DNA of 64,000 nucleotides from Thermoplasmata archaeon (GTDB lineage Archaea > Thermoplasmatota > Thermoplasmata > RBG-16-68-12 > JAGMCJ01), in NCBI GenBank assembly GCA_023136265.1, contig JAGLRN010000025.1, positions 17,668 through 81,667 of the forward strand, given 5' to 3'. The notes under the pieces are model-generated. The model was not told where the DNA came from. It saw only the letters and a list, made by a program, of their open reading frames with translations, and did not search any database. Both the position numbers and the translations under genes were made by a program. This document shows positions 34,727-43,439 of this stretch, in pieces (the first letter of the stretch is position 1; the number at the start of each line of letters is the position of its first letter).

Positions 34727-37700
34727 TCAGACTCCGGCAAACCCAAAGACCACATCTGATGAAACGTTGATCTTCAGGGTGACGAACATCGCGAATTCCC
34801 TGTCGTAGACTCCTGCCTCCATGGCCGGAATATGGGGAACCCACCTCGACTCGGACTGCTTGAACCAAAGGACTACAAGCGCGTCCGTGATGTAGTCAGC
34901 GTAGTAAGAAACGTTATGATAGGCGTACTGCCCGTTCGAGAATGGTTTCAAGGGAAGCGAGATGGCTTGATAACCCTGCGTGAAGCGCCCAATCCATATG
35001 CCTGAGCTGTAGCTACCAGAACCCGTACCAAGCGAGGCGTTCAGCGGGAAAATCATGTAGTAGAACTCGTCATATGGCTCGAAGATGGCGTTCACGTGAT
35101 CCACGCTGACCACGGGGCCCGCCGGAGGCACGTAGGAACTGTACAGCGACCAGTAATCCAACCCTGGCTCTCCATAGAACCCTACTCTGCTGTTCGAATA
35201 GTAAATGTCATACGCGTCAGAGCCAATGGGCTGTTGCCAGACGATCCTGATGTTATTGCCCACGATGCCGAGCTCCAGGTTCTTGGCGTTTCCCGTGTGG
35301 TCAAAGCCGCCGAAGAGGAGCTCATCGTACCTGATCATGGTCCCAGGCAGACCCACGAATGTGAAGCGCACGTCGGACCCGAGTTCCACCACACAGCCTT
35401 CCCCCACCTCAATTGCCCGGGTAGGATCGCCACTGCCAGGAACCCTCAGCCAACGCTCCGCCTCCATGTATTCGAGGTAGCCCGCGCCGAGCGCGGTCCT
35501 ATATTCGTCCGTCGTGTCTATTCGAGCGGCCCCGTCGTACTCGACCCATGGGAAGTATTCCAGGGGAATCGAGAACGTGTTGAATCCTGCGGAGAAAGTG
35601 TTGGTCCATGCACCAGCTGTGTTACTGGTCTCACTGACATCGCTCTCGTTCGCGTTCGCCGCTCTTATCAGGTAATAGTACTCACCGTCATGGCTGGCTG
35701 CTCCTCCCGCCTCTGGATCCACCCAATCGGTCGTCCCCGCTGGAACCTCGTCATACGCCGCGGCGGGAGACAGGTCGGGGAACCCGTTCTGTGTCTGTGA
35801 CCTGAAGATGAGGTAATGGTCCAGTTCTGGCCAGGGAACCTCGACCCATCTGAGACCTACGTCGGCTCCACCGTCCCAGTATGTCTCCACGTGCTTGGGC
35901 GGGGCGGTGTAGTATGTCACCGTAATCAAGACGAGAGGGAAGGGGACCGTGGTCTGGTTGCCATCCCATTTCACATATGCAACGCGGGCATCAGGATAAA
36001 CTCCCACGGGATTAGTGCCAATGAGGTCGGAGGTGACATCGTACTCAACCTCCCAAGTCTCATTAATCAACAGTCTACTGATATTCCACTGCATGAATGT
36101 GTACAAGCCTCTGCTGCCAATGAAGTGTGGCAGCTTGGGCAGGCCTGAGACAGGATCTCGGAAAGAGCCAGTCACGATGTGTATGTAGGACGGAAGGACG
36201 TCCTCGATCATCGGGAAGTCATCGGAGACATCCAAGTCCCGACCCGCCACCTGGTCGACTATCGTTCCGATCTGCTGGTAGATGCCTACCAGATCCTCGG
36301 GCGTCTCAGCATAGAAGTACTCACCCCCGGTTATGGCGGCGATGTTCTGGAGCATGCCATGGTCGGCGTCTAAACCTAAGCCAATCGTATAGATGACCAC
36401 GTTGTTGGCCGCAGCGTTCTGAGCCTCAGTGACGGGATCGAGGCCTGAACCGCTCCGCCCGTCTGTTAGAAGAATACATACCCAGATATGGTTTGGGTCA
36501 GCGTCCGACACGAGGTCATTCCAGCATGCATTTATTCCAGTTCCAACTGCGGTTCCTCCGCCAGCAACAAGAACACTGTCTATGTCCGCCTTGATCTGCG
36601 GGTAATTCGTGCTGAGCGGGTTCCTTCGCGTCACAACCGTATCGAAGAATATCACCGCGCCTTGATCGGGAAACTTCATGTCGTCGACGTAGCTCTTTGC
36701 GCCTAGCTTGGCATAATCGAATTTCGTGGGTGGCTCGGGTGGATTGGTTTGCTGGTTCATGCTGCCAGACTTATCTATGAGGAAAATGACATCCTGGGGA
36801 ACGGATTTGACTACCCCAGAGCCCTGGCCTGTGACAGTTAGCCGGACAGTCGCGACGGTCGGATAGCCAGGACCCGCGCTTTCGTGGAAGATTGTGGACG
36901 GTGCCACGCTTTTCACTGGCTCGATGTGGGGGTATACCCTCACGAGAAGGCTTGCGCTGTCCGACGCCAGTGTGGTTGACGAGGCTGTGCCAGTGACAAT
37001 GACCGACTGATAGCTCCCGACTGGGGGACTTGAGGGGATGTTCACACCGATTTTGAACTGCAACGTTTGTTCCGGGCTGAGAAGTCCAGAGTCCGGGATG
37101 CCGTCACCGTCTCCAGGGGAATCCAATAGAGGGAAGATGCCATTGTCCTGAAGTATTTCAATCGTCCAATTGTTCGGTGTACTCGTCAACGTTATGTCGA
37201 TGTAGTCCGAGACAAGTTGCTTATTAGTCACCGTCAGATTCAGGAGCAGTCGTTCTCCGACCTCCCCATGAGTCTCATAGTCGGGACCCAGCACCACAAG
37301 CGGGAGCGTCGGAGCCATATCGAATTTCCAACCTGCATTTGCGGAGCTGAGGTCATCGTAGCCATTCGACGTCCCATTCCCGTTGGGGACCCGGGTCATG
37401 GAGAAACCCTGTGTATGAGGAGAGCTCCATCCTGCCATGTCGAGCAGCTGTCCAGTTGAATCGTAAAGGTAGACGTTATCCGCCATAGAACTCAAGGAGT
37501 CGAAGAATCCCGAGTTCATTGGATACCTCAGCACGTAATAGGGATTGGCCTCAGTAAGGACGATTCCACCCACAAGATAATCCTGATTGCAGACAATCGA
37601 ATAACCCATGAGGTCGACAGACCCGGCGCCTCTGTAGTACGTCTCTACGAATGCTTCATCAGGAGCATTTGGATAGAACAGAACCTCATTGAGCACAACT

Positions 37701-39436
37701 TCTGGGTTCCCAACGACGCCTGGAACGCTGTTGTCTGCTCCGAATGTCGGAACCTCTTCCCGGACCCATTCATCCGTGTAGCCGTCGCCCACCCTGCGCC
37801 TCGAAACGGACTCCCCCCAAAGAGGGTCAGGTGCTGTTCCCATCTGACCATATCCGACTTCGTCTATGAAGGTCATGCTCACGGGGTCAAACAGGAAAAG
37901 TCTGGAGCCTTGGTCGTCCAGGTCGAGTGGAATGACCAGGTCCGCAGAAGGGTCGTCGCCAAGCGTCCTGTACTCAAGCGAAGGTATAGTCCCTAGTGCC
38001 GTCAAGGAATAGAGCTGGGTATCATCGACTTGAAGTACATATCCGTTCAGGTCAACTGGTTTGAAGCCGAAGTTGTATATCTCCACGAGTTCCGCGTTGT
38101 TGGGTGCATCCCTCAGCTCGGTCATCAGGATCTGCCCCATATCGTAGGATGAGAAGTAAACCTCGTTGAAGATACCGCTTCTGAAATCGTCCCAGGAGAT
38201 GAACACGCCAAATGTCCCAGTGGCAATCGACGGATAGAATTGGGATGAGGAGTCGTCCGAGGGATCCACATTTTCGTCTGTGTCATCAACACGGATATCA
38301 TTGTTGTTGAGGATCCCGTCTCCCCACGTGATACCCCCATCCTCCGAATAAGAAGAGAAGATGTCCTGATCTCCGGCCCTGTTGTCGCTCCACGCGACGT
38401 ACAGACCTCTGGGCCCCGAAACGATCGCCGGGGCTGTGTACGATGATGAAGACAGGTAGTCATCCACTCTGACTGGAGTGGACCAAGTCAGGCCGTCGTC
38501 GTTGGAGTTCGAATAGCTAATCTCTCTCTCGCCCATCGGGCTCTGATAGTCCCACACAGCGTGAAGAATCCCATTCATGTCGGTCGTCACGTGAGGGTAT
38601 CTGGAAACGGAGTTGAGCGGTCCCGCGAAAACAATCCGAGGGGCCCACGTGGAACCGTAATCATAGGAACCCGCTATCCAGAGTGTGACAAGCCCGCTCA
38701 GATCCTGCTTCCAGGACACGAAGACCACGTCACCGACAGTAGTCAGGGAGGGGAATGAGTTCATCGCATCTTGGTCAGAGACCTGGACTTCAGAGTCGAA
38801 ACTCAAACCGCCATCCACGGACTTCGATATGAAGATGTGGTTGTAGGAGGCATCGCGGTCATCAAACCAGGCAACATACACGTTGCCCGACGAATCGACG
38901 ACCACATCAGGCTCGAGACAACGCACGTCCTGGACTGCCGTGTCAATCCTTGTTGGCGCCGCCCAGGTCGATCCCGAATTGACGGAAAAAGTGGCGAAAA
39001 TGTGAACACCACCGGCCGTAGACGACTCCTGCCAGACGACGTACACTCTGTCGTTAAAGGCGCCTCCGGTCCTGTCAATTGTCATTGAGGGTAAGCGGGC
39101 GTTTGCACCAAACACGCCCGAATCGATTCTCCTGGATGATGACCAGGACAATCCCTGGTCAGTCGACTTGGAGTAGTGGATGCCGTAGTAGTTAGTCCTG
39201 TCGTCAGACCAGACGACATGGAGGTCTTCGTTTCCATCAACCCCAATGTCAGAGCTCCGAGAGTTAGCGGAGCCGTCATCCACTTTCTGATTCGGGCGAC
39301 TGAAGGAGATGCCTAATGTTGTCTCGGGATTATCATCGCTCGCGACAACAACGAGACTCGTTACGAGCAGAGTAATGGTAAGGACTCCAAATAACCTGGA
39401 ATAATCACGCCAAATGCTGGATGCCGCGTCCTTCAT
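34727..39436 (-). CDS. Giant secreted protein: Asp-box propeller, lamin-tail-like domains, VWA domain
   Basis: 1,569 residues from ATG 39436, which has GGAGGAGGACCT before it; the track's start is 40 codons earlier. A signal/anchor (LTITLLVTSLVVVAS) is followed by about six Asp-box repeats of the S.D.G.TW type (STDQGLSW, SYDYGSTW, SNDDGLTW), residues about 65-440, forming a sialidase-like propeller without clear catalytic residues. Two lamin-tail-like domains (TELRDAPNNAELVEIYN and VLNEVLFYPNAPDEAFVE) come next. A VWA domain with complete MIDAS follows: DKSGS, GGGTAVGTG and LTDGRS. Fibronectin-like segments end the protein. No C-terminal anchor is visible. Confidence 0.88.
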   Translation of the reverse strand: MKDAASSIWRDYSRLFGVLTITLLVTSLVVVASDDNPETTLGISFSRPNQKVDDGSANSRSSDIGVDGNEDLHVVWSDDRTNYYGIHYSKSTDQGLSWSSSRRIDSGVFGANARLPSMTIDRTGGAFNDRVYVVWQESSTAGGVHIFATFSVNSGSTWAAPTRIDTAVQDVRCLEPDVVVDSSGNVYVAWFDDRDASYNHIFISKSVDGGLSFDSEVQVSDQDAMNSFPSLTTVGDVVFVSWKQDLSGLVTLWIAGSYDYGSTWAPRIVFAGPLNSVSRYPHVTTDMNGILHAVWDYQSPMGEREISYSNSNDDGLTWSTPVRVDDYLSSSSYTAPAIVSGPRGLYVAWSDNRAGDQDIFSSYSEDGGITWGDGILNNNDIRVDDTDENVDPSDDSSSQFYPSIATGTFGVFISWDDFRSGIFNEVYFSSYDMGQILMTELRDAPNNAELVEIYNFGFKPVDLNGYVLQVDDTQLYSLTALGTIPSLEYRTLGDDPSADLVIPLDLDDQGSRLFLFDPVSMTFIDEVGYGQMGTAPDPLWGESVSRRRVGDGYTDEWVREEVPTFGADNSVPGVVGNPEVVLNEVLFYPNAPDEAFVETYYRGAGSVDLMGYSIVCNQDYLVGGIVLTEANPYYVLRYPMNSGFFDSLSSMADNVYLYDSTGQLLDMAGWSSPHTQGFSMTRVPNGNGTSNGYDDLSSANAGWKFDMAPTLPLVVLGPDYETHGEVGERLLLNLTVTNKQLVSDYIDITLTSTPNNWTIEILQDNGIFPLLDSPGDGDGIPDSGLLSPEQTLQFKIGVNIPSSPPVGSYQSVIVTGTASSTTLASDSASLLVRVYPHIEPVKSVAPSTIFHESAGPGYPTVATVRLTVTGQGSGVVKSVPQDVIFLIDKSGSMNQQTNPPEPPTKFDYAKLGAKSYVDDMKFPDQGAVIFFDTVVTRRNPLSTNYPQIKADIDSVLVAGGGTAVGTGINACWNDLVSDADPNHIWVCILLTDGRSGSGLDPVTEAQNAAANNVVIYTIGLGLDADHGMLQNIAAITGGEYFYAETPEDLVGIYQQIGTIVDQVAGRDLDVSDDFPMIEDVLPSYIHIVTGSFRDPVSGLPKLPHFIGSRGLYTFMQWNISRLLINETWEVEYDVTSDLIGTNPVGVYPDARVAYVKWDGNQTTVPFPLVLITVTYYTAPPKHVETYWDGGADVGLRWVEVPWPELDHYLIFRSQTQNGFPDLSPAAAYDEVPAGTTDWVDPEAGGAASHDGEYYYLIRAANANESDVSETSNTAGAWTNTFSAGFNTFSIPLEYFPWVEYDGAARIDTTDEYRTALGAGYLEYMEAERWLRVPGSGDPTRAIEVGEGCVVELGSDVRFTFVGLPGTMIRYDELLFGGFDHTGNAKNLELGIVGNNIRIVWQQPIGSDAYDIYYSNSRVGFYGEPGLDYWSLYSSYVPPAGPVVSVDHVNAIFEPYDEFYYMIFPLNASLGTGSGSYSSGIWIGRFTQGYQAISLPLKPFSNGQYAYHNVSYYADYITDALVVLWFKQSESRWVPHIPAMEAGVYDREFAMFVTLKINVSSDVVFGFAGV

Positions 39437-39500
39437 AGGTCCTCCTCCAAGGAAGATCCGCAGAACAAACGGTAGGTTCGCGCCTCCGTCTCTGCCCACT

Positions 39501-39534
39501 ATGCCAATTAATGGCATGGCGTGTATATATATTT
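39501..39534 (-). promoter_or_regulatory. VWA gene promoter with overlapping palindrome
   Basis: The minus-strand TATA box AAAATATATATACA spans 39522-39534 and predicts a start near 39502. The palindrome ATGCCA ATTAA TGGCAT (39501-39517) covers exactly the stretch from the TATA box to that start, where a repressor would block initiation. Confidence 0.5.
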
Positions 39535-39572
39535 TCCCTGCCAGCCCCCAGGTCACATCCGCCCTCGAAGTT

Positions 39573-39582
39573 GATAAATATC
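39573..39582 (+). promoter_or_regulatory. TATA box of the CoA-binding protein gene
   Basis: GATAAATATC, divergent from the VWA promoter, predicts a start near 39604, 12 nt before GTG 39616. Confidence 0.5.
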
Positions 39583-39615
39583 TTCTTGCCCATCGTTCCC
39601 CGAGGAGCTGGAAAC

Positions 39616-40050
39616 GTGACCAAGGAAATCCCGGCCTCGTCCGAAGATATCCAAGACATACTTCAGAAGTCGCAAACCATTGCCGTGGTGGGGATGTCTA
39701 ACAAGCCGGAGAGAGCCAGCTATCAAGTGGCAATGTATCTGAAGAATGCCGGATATGACATCGTCCCCGTCAATCCTGCTTACCCTGAGATCGAGGGAAT
39801 GAAGAGCTATCCCGACGTCGAATCCGTACCAGGGAACGTGGATGTCGTCGACATCTTTCGAAGACCGGAGTTCGTTGAGCCTATCGTCGAATCAGCAATA
39901 AGGAAGGGTGCACGAGTCGTGTGGATGCAGGAGGGCGTTGTCAACCCGAAGGCTGCAGAGAGGGCGAAGGAGGCCGGACTCCGGGTCGTCATGGACAGGT
40001 GCATGATGAAGGAGCATCACAGGTTGATGGCCCATGGGACAGGGCAATAG
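39616..40050 (+). CDS. CoA-binding (YccU-like) Rossmann protein
   Basis: 144 residues from GTG 39616, consistent with the TATA position; the track's longer start falls upstream of the transcript. IAVVGMSNKPERASYQVAMYLKNAGYDIVPVNP is the CoA-binding nucleotide fold, and VWMQEGVVNPKAAERAKEAG with the MDRCMMKEHHRL end completes the family pattern. It is a single-domain protein; the physiological role of the family is unclear. Confidence 0.9.
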   Translation: MTKEIPASSEDIQDILQKSQTIAVVGMSNKPERASYQVAMYLKNAGYDIVPVNPAYPEIEGMKSYPDVESVPGNVDVVDIFRRPEFVEPIVESAIRKGARVVWMQEGVVNPKAAERAKEAGLRVVMDRCMMKEHHRLMAHGTGQ

Positions 40051-40073
40051 TGCCTTCACACGCAAGAAGGAAG

Positions 40074-40175
40074 TGGGCCCGCCGAGAATTTCAGGCCCTC
40101 GCGAGAGCAAGAGCCTTTTGAACTCGAGTTACCAGCACCCCAAGCTGGAAGGATACCAAACTACCCCACGGGCCC
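40074..40175 (-). tRNA. tRNA-Pro(GGG) with a 29-nt intron in the T-loop
   Basis: On the minus strand the acceptor GGGCCCG (40175-40169) pairs with CGGGCCC (40081-40075), followed by discriminator A at 40074. The anticodon stem CCAGC/GCTGG closes loop TTGGGGT, giving anticodon GGG. The T-stem TCGAG pairs with CTCGG, but the T-loop is 36 nt. A bulge-helix-bulge motif forms: outer helix GAG/CTC, 4-bp central helix TTCA/TGAA, 3-nt bulges AAA and ATT, and inner helix GGC/GCC. Cutting each bulge after its second base removes 29 nt and restores the canonical T-loop TTCAAAT. The mature tRNA would be 73 nt without CCA. Confidence 0.9.
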
Positions 40176-40214
40176 TGACCGTGCATGGGACTGTAGAACA
40201 AAAAGGCTTCGCAT

Positions 40215-40406
40215 CTAACCGAATGGCAGGACATCATCAATCGTGTCAGCATTCGAAAGCAGCATCCGGCGGCAACAATAGCGGGTCAGTCCAAGAGAAT
40301 CGAGAACCTCCTGCGGATCCTCGCCCATCCCGATTTTCTTCTGGTACTCTTCCCACTCAGAGGCAACGACCCTTCCGCAGCTGAAACATCTCACAGGTAT
40401 TATCAC
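40215..40406 (-). CDS. rpoN: RNA polymerase subunit N (RPB10 homologue)
   Basis: 63 residues from GTG 40406. The zinc motif CFSCG (residues 7-11) with the CCRRML pair (44-49) is diagnostic of RPB10/RpoN. The track hides it at the end of a 152-codon frame. It lies 4 bp after rps9, the standard archaeal order. Structural subunit of the RNA polymerase assembly platform. Confidence 0.96.
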   Translation of the reverse strand: MIIPVRCFSCGRVVASEWEEYQKKIGMGEDPQEVLDSLGLTRYCCRRMLLSNADTIDDVLPFG

Positions 40407-40410
40407 AGAA

Positions 40411-40809
40411 TCACCTATAGGACTTCTGCCTTTTCTTCCTTGCGCCTCTGCCCATCGGCTTCTTGGGCATTTTCCTTCTTGGATCGCTTGCGAGCAGGGT
40501 CCTGTCCCGTTCCTTGTAGAGCGATTCCAGCTCCTTGCTCTCGAGATATGCCACGATGCCCCTAGCAATAGCGGTCCGTGTCGCATCCGCCTGACCCATG
40601 ATGCCCCCGCCCTGCACGTTGACCTCGATGTCCAGTTTCTTGATCTTATCTCCGGCCATGACGATGGGTTCAAGGATCTTCTGGCGGGCCAGTTCCGGAC
40701 TCAAGATCTGGACTGGCCTCTTGTTCACCCTGACCAGGCCCTTCCCTGGCTTGATTGTGGCTCGCGCAATCGCCTTCTTCCTCTTTCCGCTTGTCTGGAT
40801 GACTTTCAT
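40411..40809 (-). CDS. rps9: Ribosomal protein S9 (uS9)
   Basis: 132 residues from ATG 40809. VIQTSGKRKKAIARATIKPG opens the protein, and the basic C-terminus ends in KKRQKSYR, the tail that contacts P-site tRNA. The track start 21 codons earlier lies in rpl13. Confidence 0.96.
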   Translation of the reverse strand: MKVIQTSGKRKKAIARATIKPGKGLVRVNKRPVQILSPELARQKILEPIVMAGDKIKKLDIEVNVQGGGIMGQADATRTAIARGIVAYLESKELESLYKERDRTLLASDPRRKMPKKPMGRGARKKRQKSYR

Positions 40810-40817
40810 TGGACCAC

Positions 40818-41231
40818 CTAGAACTTGGCCCCGAGCTTCCTTGAGAGGTCGCCGACCTTCGTGTACTGGCACGTCAGTTTCCCGAGGGCCTCCTCGATCC
40901 TCTCCAAAGTGGACTCGGCATACGAGTCAGGAACGCCTATGTATACTCTCAACCTCTTGAACGCTTCCCTTCCTCTGGGCTTCTGGTAGGGGATCATGCC
41001 TCTGATCGTTCTCGTTACAATCTTGTCCGGCATTCTCGGGAAAAAGGGACCTGACGTCTGGCTACCTATGTCCCTAATCTCCTTGTATTCGTTGAGGACG
41101 GATACCCTGTCCCCCGAAATGACCGCGAGCTCGGCATTGACCACAACGATTTCCTCCCCTTCGAGAAGCCTCTTGGCTATAACGCTGGCAAGCCTGCCAA
41201 GCACGGAGCCAGTCGCATCGATCACTGCCAT
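40818..41231 (-). CDS. rpl13: Ribosomal protein L13 (uL13)
   Basis: 137 residues. AVIDATGSVLGRLASVIAKRLL and RTIRGMIPYQKPRGREAFKRLRVYIG are typical of archaeal L13. It lies 3 bp after rpl18e and 8 bp before rps9. Confidence 0.96.
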   Translation of the reverse strand: MAVIDATGSVLGRLASVIAKRLLEGEEIVVVNAELAVISGDRVSVLNEYKEIRDIGSQTSGPFFPRMPDKIVTRTIRGMIPYQKPRGREAFKRLRVYIGVPDSYAESTLERIEEALGKLTCQYTKVGDLSRKLGAKF

Positions 41232-41234
41232 GGT

Positions 41235-41597
41235 TCACCTCATTATTCTAACGCCACTTCCCTTCGGGTTCTTGTTCATGAGCTCCTCAATCGTCAGAAC
41301 GAGGCCCCCGGAGTCCGTGATCTTCCTCCTTGCCACTTCGGAAGCGTGAAAGGAGGCCACGGTCACAGGCCTGTCTATGTTGCCAGAACCGAGAAGCTTG
41401 CCGGGGACGAGAATGACTTCCCCCTTCTTGGCGTATCTGGATATCCTGCTGATGTTCACTTCGGCCCAATTCCTCCGAGGTTTGCTCAGCCTGCAAGCTG
41501 TGTCCTTCCAAATGGGTGCTTTGTTCTCATAAGAGTGTCTCTTCAGCTCCTCTATGAGTTCCAATAATCTGGGGTTGGACTTCCCACTGCCAGGCAT
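41235..41597 (-). CDS. rpl18e: Ribosomal protein L18e (eL18)
   Basis: 120 residues. SNPRLLELIEELKRHSYENKAPIWKDTA and the VLVPGKLLGSGNIDRPVTVASFHAS core (here VILVPGKLLGSG) are family signatures. First gene of the L18e-L13-S9-RpoN operon. The promoter TTTATATG lies at 41634-41642. Confidence 0.96.
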   Translation of the reverse strand: MPGSGKSNPRLLELIEELKRHSYENKAPIWKDTACRLSKPRRNWAEVNISRISRYAKKGEVILVPGKLLGSGNIDRPVTVASFHASEVARRKITDSGGLVLTIEELMNKNPKGSGVRIMR

Positions 41598-41633
41598 CGG
41601 ATATCCTCTGAGGAGGGTCTAAAGAAGGGTCTT

Positions 41634-41642
41634 CATATAAAC
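41634..41642 (-). promoter_or_regulatory. TATA box of the rpl18e operon
   Basis: GTTTATATG on the minus strand predicts a start near 41612, about 15 nt before the rpl18e ATG. Confidence 0.55.
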
Positions 41643-41723
41643 CTTTTGTCCATCCGGATTGGGAGAAATCGACATGCCAGACTAACGTTTTTTCGGGCTT
41701 CGAGCGGCCCATTGGAGATAGCT

Positions 41724-41743
41724 CCGGGACCTAAGTGTCCCGG
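41724..41743. other. Hairpin-forming element in the rpl18e/nfo divergent region
   Basis: CCGGGAC and GTCCCGG are separated by six bases. It lies in a 269-bp region with no gene and is G/C-rich compared with the flanking promoters. It may belong to a small RNA or be regulatory; I recognise no RNA family. Confidence 0.3.
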
Positions 41744-41808
41744 GCAACGGGGTTCTCGGTGCGATCGGAGGTCGCAAACGAGCTTTTCTTGGGGACATTA
41801 TCAAAAAC

Positions 41809-41818
41809 TATAAATATA
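41809..41818 (+). promoter_or_regulatory. TATA box of the endonuclease-IV-like gene
   Basis: CTATAAATAT context predicts a start near 41840. The ribosome site GGTGGAG precedes ATG 41867. Confidence 0.55.
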
Positions 41819-41866
41819 AATGCGCGCCAAATAGTAAGACCTTCGAGTTAACAGTCTGGTGGAGTA

Positions 41867-42889
41867 ATGATACGTTTCGGTCCTGCGGGCATTCCCCTAT
41901 CGTGCAAAGGGAGAACCTTGCGAGATGGAATCGAGGACGTCCATAACCTGGGTCTGACCGCGATGGAAGTTCAGCTGGTCAGAGTGGGGCTCCTTGAACG
42001 ACATCCCACTGAGGAAGAGGTCGGTCTTATAGCGAGGGACTTGCCGAACGAGCTGGTAGTTGAGATCATCAGGACGGAGGGATCGAGGGAGAGAGTGATT
42101 GCCAACCTCGACGCCGAGGTCAAGAAGGGGGACGTCCTTCGCATTCTGGCATCGGGCATAGCGAAGGATTATCACGAACTCGCCGAGCTGGGGAGGCTAT
42201 CCAGGGACCTCGACATAGAGCTGAACCTTCACGCACCGTACTACATGGATCTCATCGGCGTAGAGGAGGTGCCAGAGAGGAGCGTGGACAGCGTAAAATG
42301 GGGCGGGCTCCTTGCCAATGAAATGGGAGCAAAGGTCGTGGTGACCCATCTCGGTCTCTACGGTGACCTGACGAACAGGCAAGCAAGCATAAGACTCCGG
42401 AAGAACCTAGATTCGATTCTCAAATGGTTCAGGTCAAGGAGAATCAAGACCAAGCTCGGGCTGGAGTCCAGCGGAAGACAGGAGGTGTTTGGGAGCGTGA
42501 AGGAGATCATCTCCCTCTGCGAGAAGTACAAAGGTGTCGTTCCCGTGCTCAACTTCTCACACATACACTCGCGGGAAGGTGGCTCGCTGAGGACCAGCGA
42601 AGACTTCCAGAAGCTCTTCAACAGGTTCAAGAAGTACACGAAAGGCCACTTCCACACGCATTTCTCTGGAGTGGAACATGCGGACGGGAACGAGCTGAGA
42701 TACACGCCAATCAAGAAGGGTGATCTCAGGTTCGAACCTCTCGCTGAATGCATTCTGGACAACAACTATGACATCACACTGATCTCCGGTTCCCCACTCC
42801 TGGAACATGACGCGATGTACATGAAGGTCATGCTGGAGAGGGTCTTGGCCAGGAGAGTTGCGAAGTCCGCCAAGGGGGGAAAGAAATGA
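41867..42889 (+). CDS. nfo: Endonuclease IV-like TIM-barrel protein
   Basis: 340 residues. The N-terminal RFGPAGIPLS is typical of the archaeal endonuclease-IV-like group. Metal-site candidates follow the barrel strands: LNLHAPYYMD, VVTHLGLYG, GLESSGRQEVFG, VLNFSHIHSREGG, and HFHTHFSGVEH. The order of His, Glu and Asp fits the AP-endonuclease family 2 fold, so repair of abasic DNA is likely but unproven. Its stop overlaps the next gene by 4 bases. Confidence 0.88.
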   Translation: MIRFGPAGIPLSCKGRTLRDGIEDVHNLGLTAMEVQLVRVGLLERHPTEEEVGLIARDLPNELVVEIIRTEGSRERVIANLDAEVKKGDVLRILASGIAKDYHELAELGRLSRDLDIELNLHAPYYMDLIGVEEVPERSVDSVKWGGLLANEMGAKVVVTHLGLYGDLTNRQASIRLRKNLDSILKWFRSRRIKTKLGLESSGRQEVFGSVKEIISLCEKYKGVVPVLNFSHIHSREGGSLRTSEDFQKLFNRFKKYTKGHFHTHFSGVEHADGNELRYTPIKKGDLRFEPLAECILDNNYDITLISGSPLLEHDAMYMKVMLERVLARRVAKSAKGGKK

Positions 42890-43437
42890 CCAACAGGGCA
42901 AACGAGTCATCGCAATACATAGCGAAGAAGATAACCGAGATCCTCGCGAACGGGGATGAGAAGTCCATCGAGGAGGTCATCAGGCTCCTGCTGACCTCGG
43001 ACAAGGTGTTCATCTACGGTGCTGGCAGGTCCGGTCTGATAGGAAAGGCCTTCGCCATACGCCTGGTTCAGCTCGGTCTCAAGGTCTTCTTCATCGGTGA
43101 GACAACGACCCCAATCGTTGACGACACTGATGTTGCGCTGATTATCTCGAACACAGGCGAGACTATGTCAGCGATCCAGACGGCGAACATCATCAGGCGC
43201 GTCGGGGCGAAGGTAGTAGTGATAACCAGCAAGAAGCTTTCCAAGCTCGCACACGCGGGTAACGTAGTCGTCACTCTGGATCCCGAGCCAGATGATGGCA
43301 CCGCGGCTCTCGCCCCACTTGGCACCCTTTTCGAGGATTCAACACTCATATTCTTGGATGGGATCATTGCGCAAATCATGGAGAAAAGGAAGGAAACGGA
43401 GTCCAAGATGAGAGGCAGGCACGCTATCTGGGTTTGA
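42886..43437 (+). CDS. SIS-domain protein, 6-phospho-3-hexuloisomerase type
   Basis: 183 residues. One SIS domain with FIYGAGRSGLIGKAFAIRLVQLGLKVFFIGETTTP and LIISNTGETMSAIQTANIIRRVGAKVVVIT, the pattern of archaeal hexulose-phosphate isomerase (ribulose monophosphate pathway, here used for pentose supply). It is coupled to the nfo-like gene by an ATGA overlap. No hexulose-phosphate synthase is in the window. The long minus frame across it is the read-through tail of the broken JAMM gene. Confidence 0.9.
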   Translation: MTNRANESSQYIAKKITEILANGDEKSIEEVIRLLLTSDKVFIYGAGRSGLIGKAFAIRLVQLGLKVFFIGETTTPIVDDTDVALIISNTGETMSAIQTANIIRRVGAKVVVITSKKLSKLAHAGNVVVTLDPEPDDGTAALAPLGTLFEDSTLIFLDGIIAQIMEKRKETESKMRGRHAIWV

Positions 43438-43439
43438 GC

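Noticed and set aside
41799-41810. TTATCA before the endonuclease-IV-like TATA box as another regulon palindrome
   Set aside because: Only one half-site matches (TATCA-AAAA-CTATA) and it abuts the TATA box, unlike the other copies.
43068-43436. C-terminal 120 codons of the minus JAMM frame
   Set aside because: They run antisense through the intact SIS gene and show no domain pattern; this is read-through after loss of the stop.
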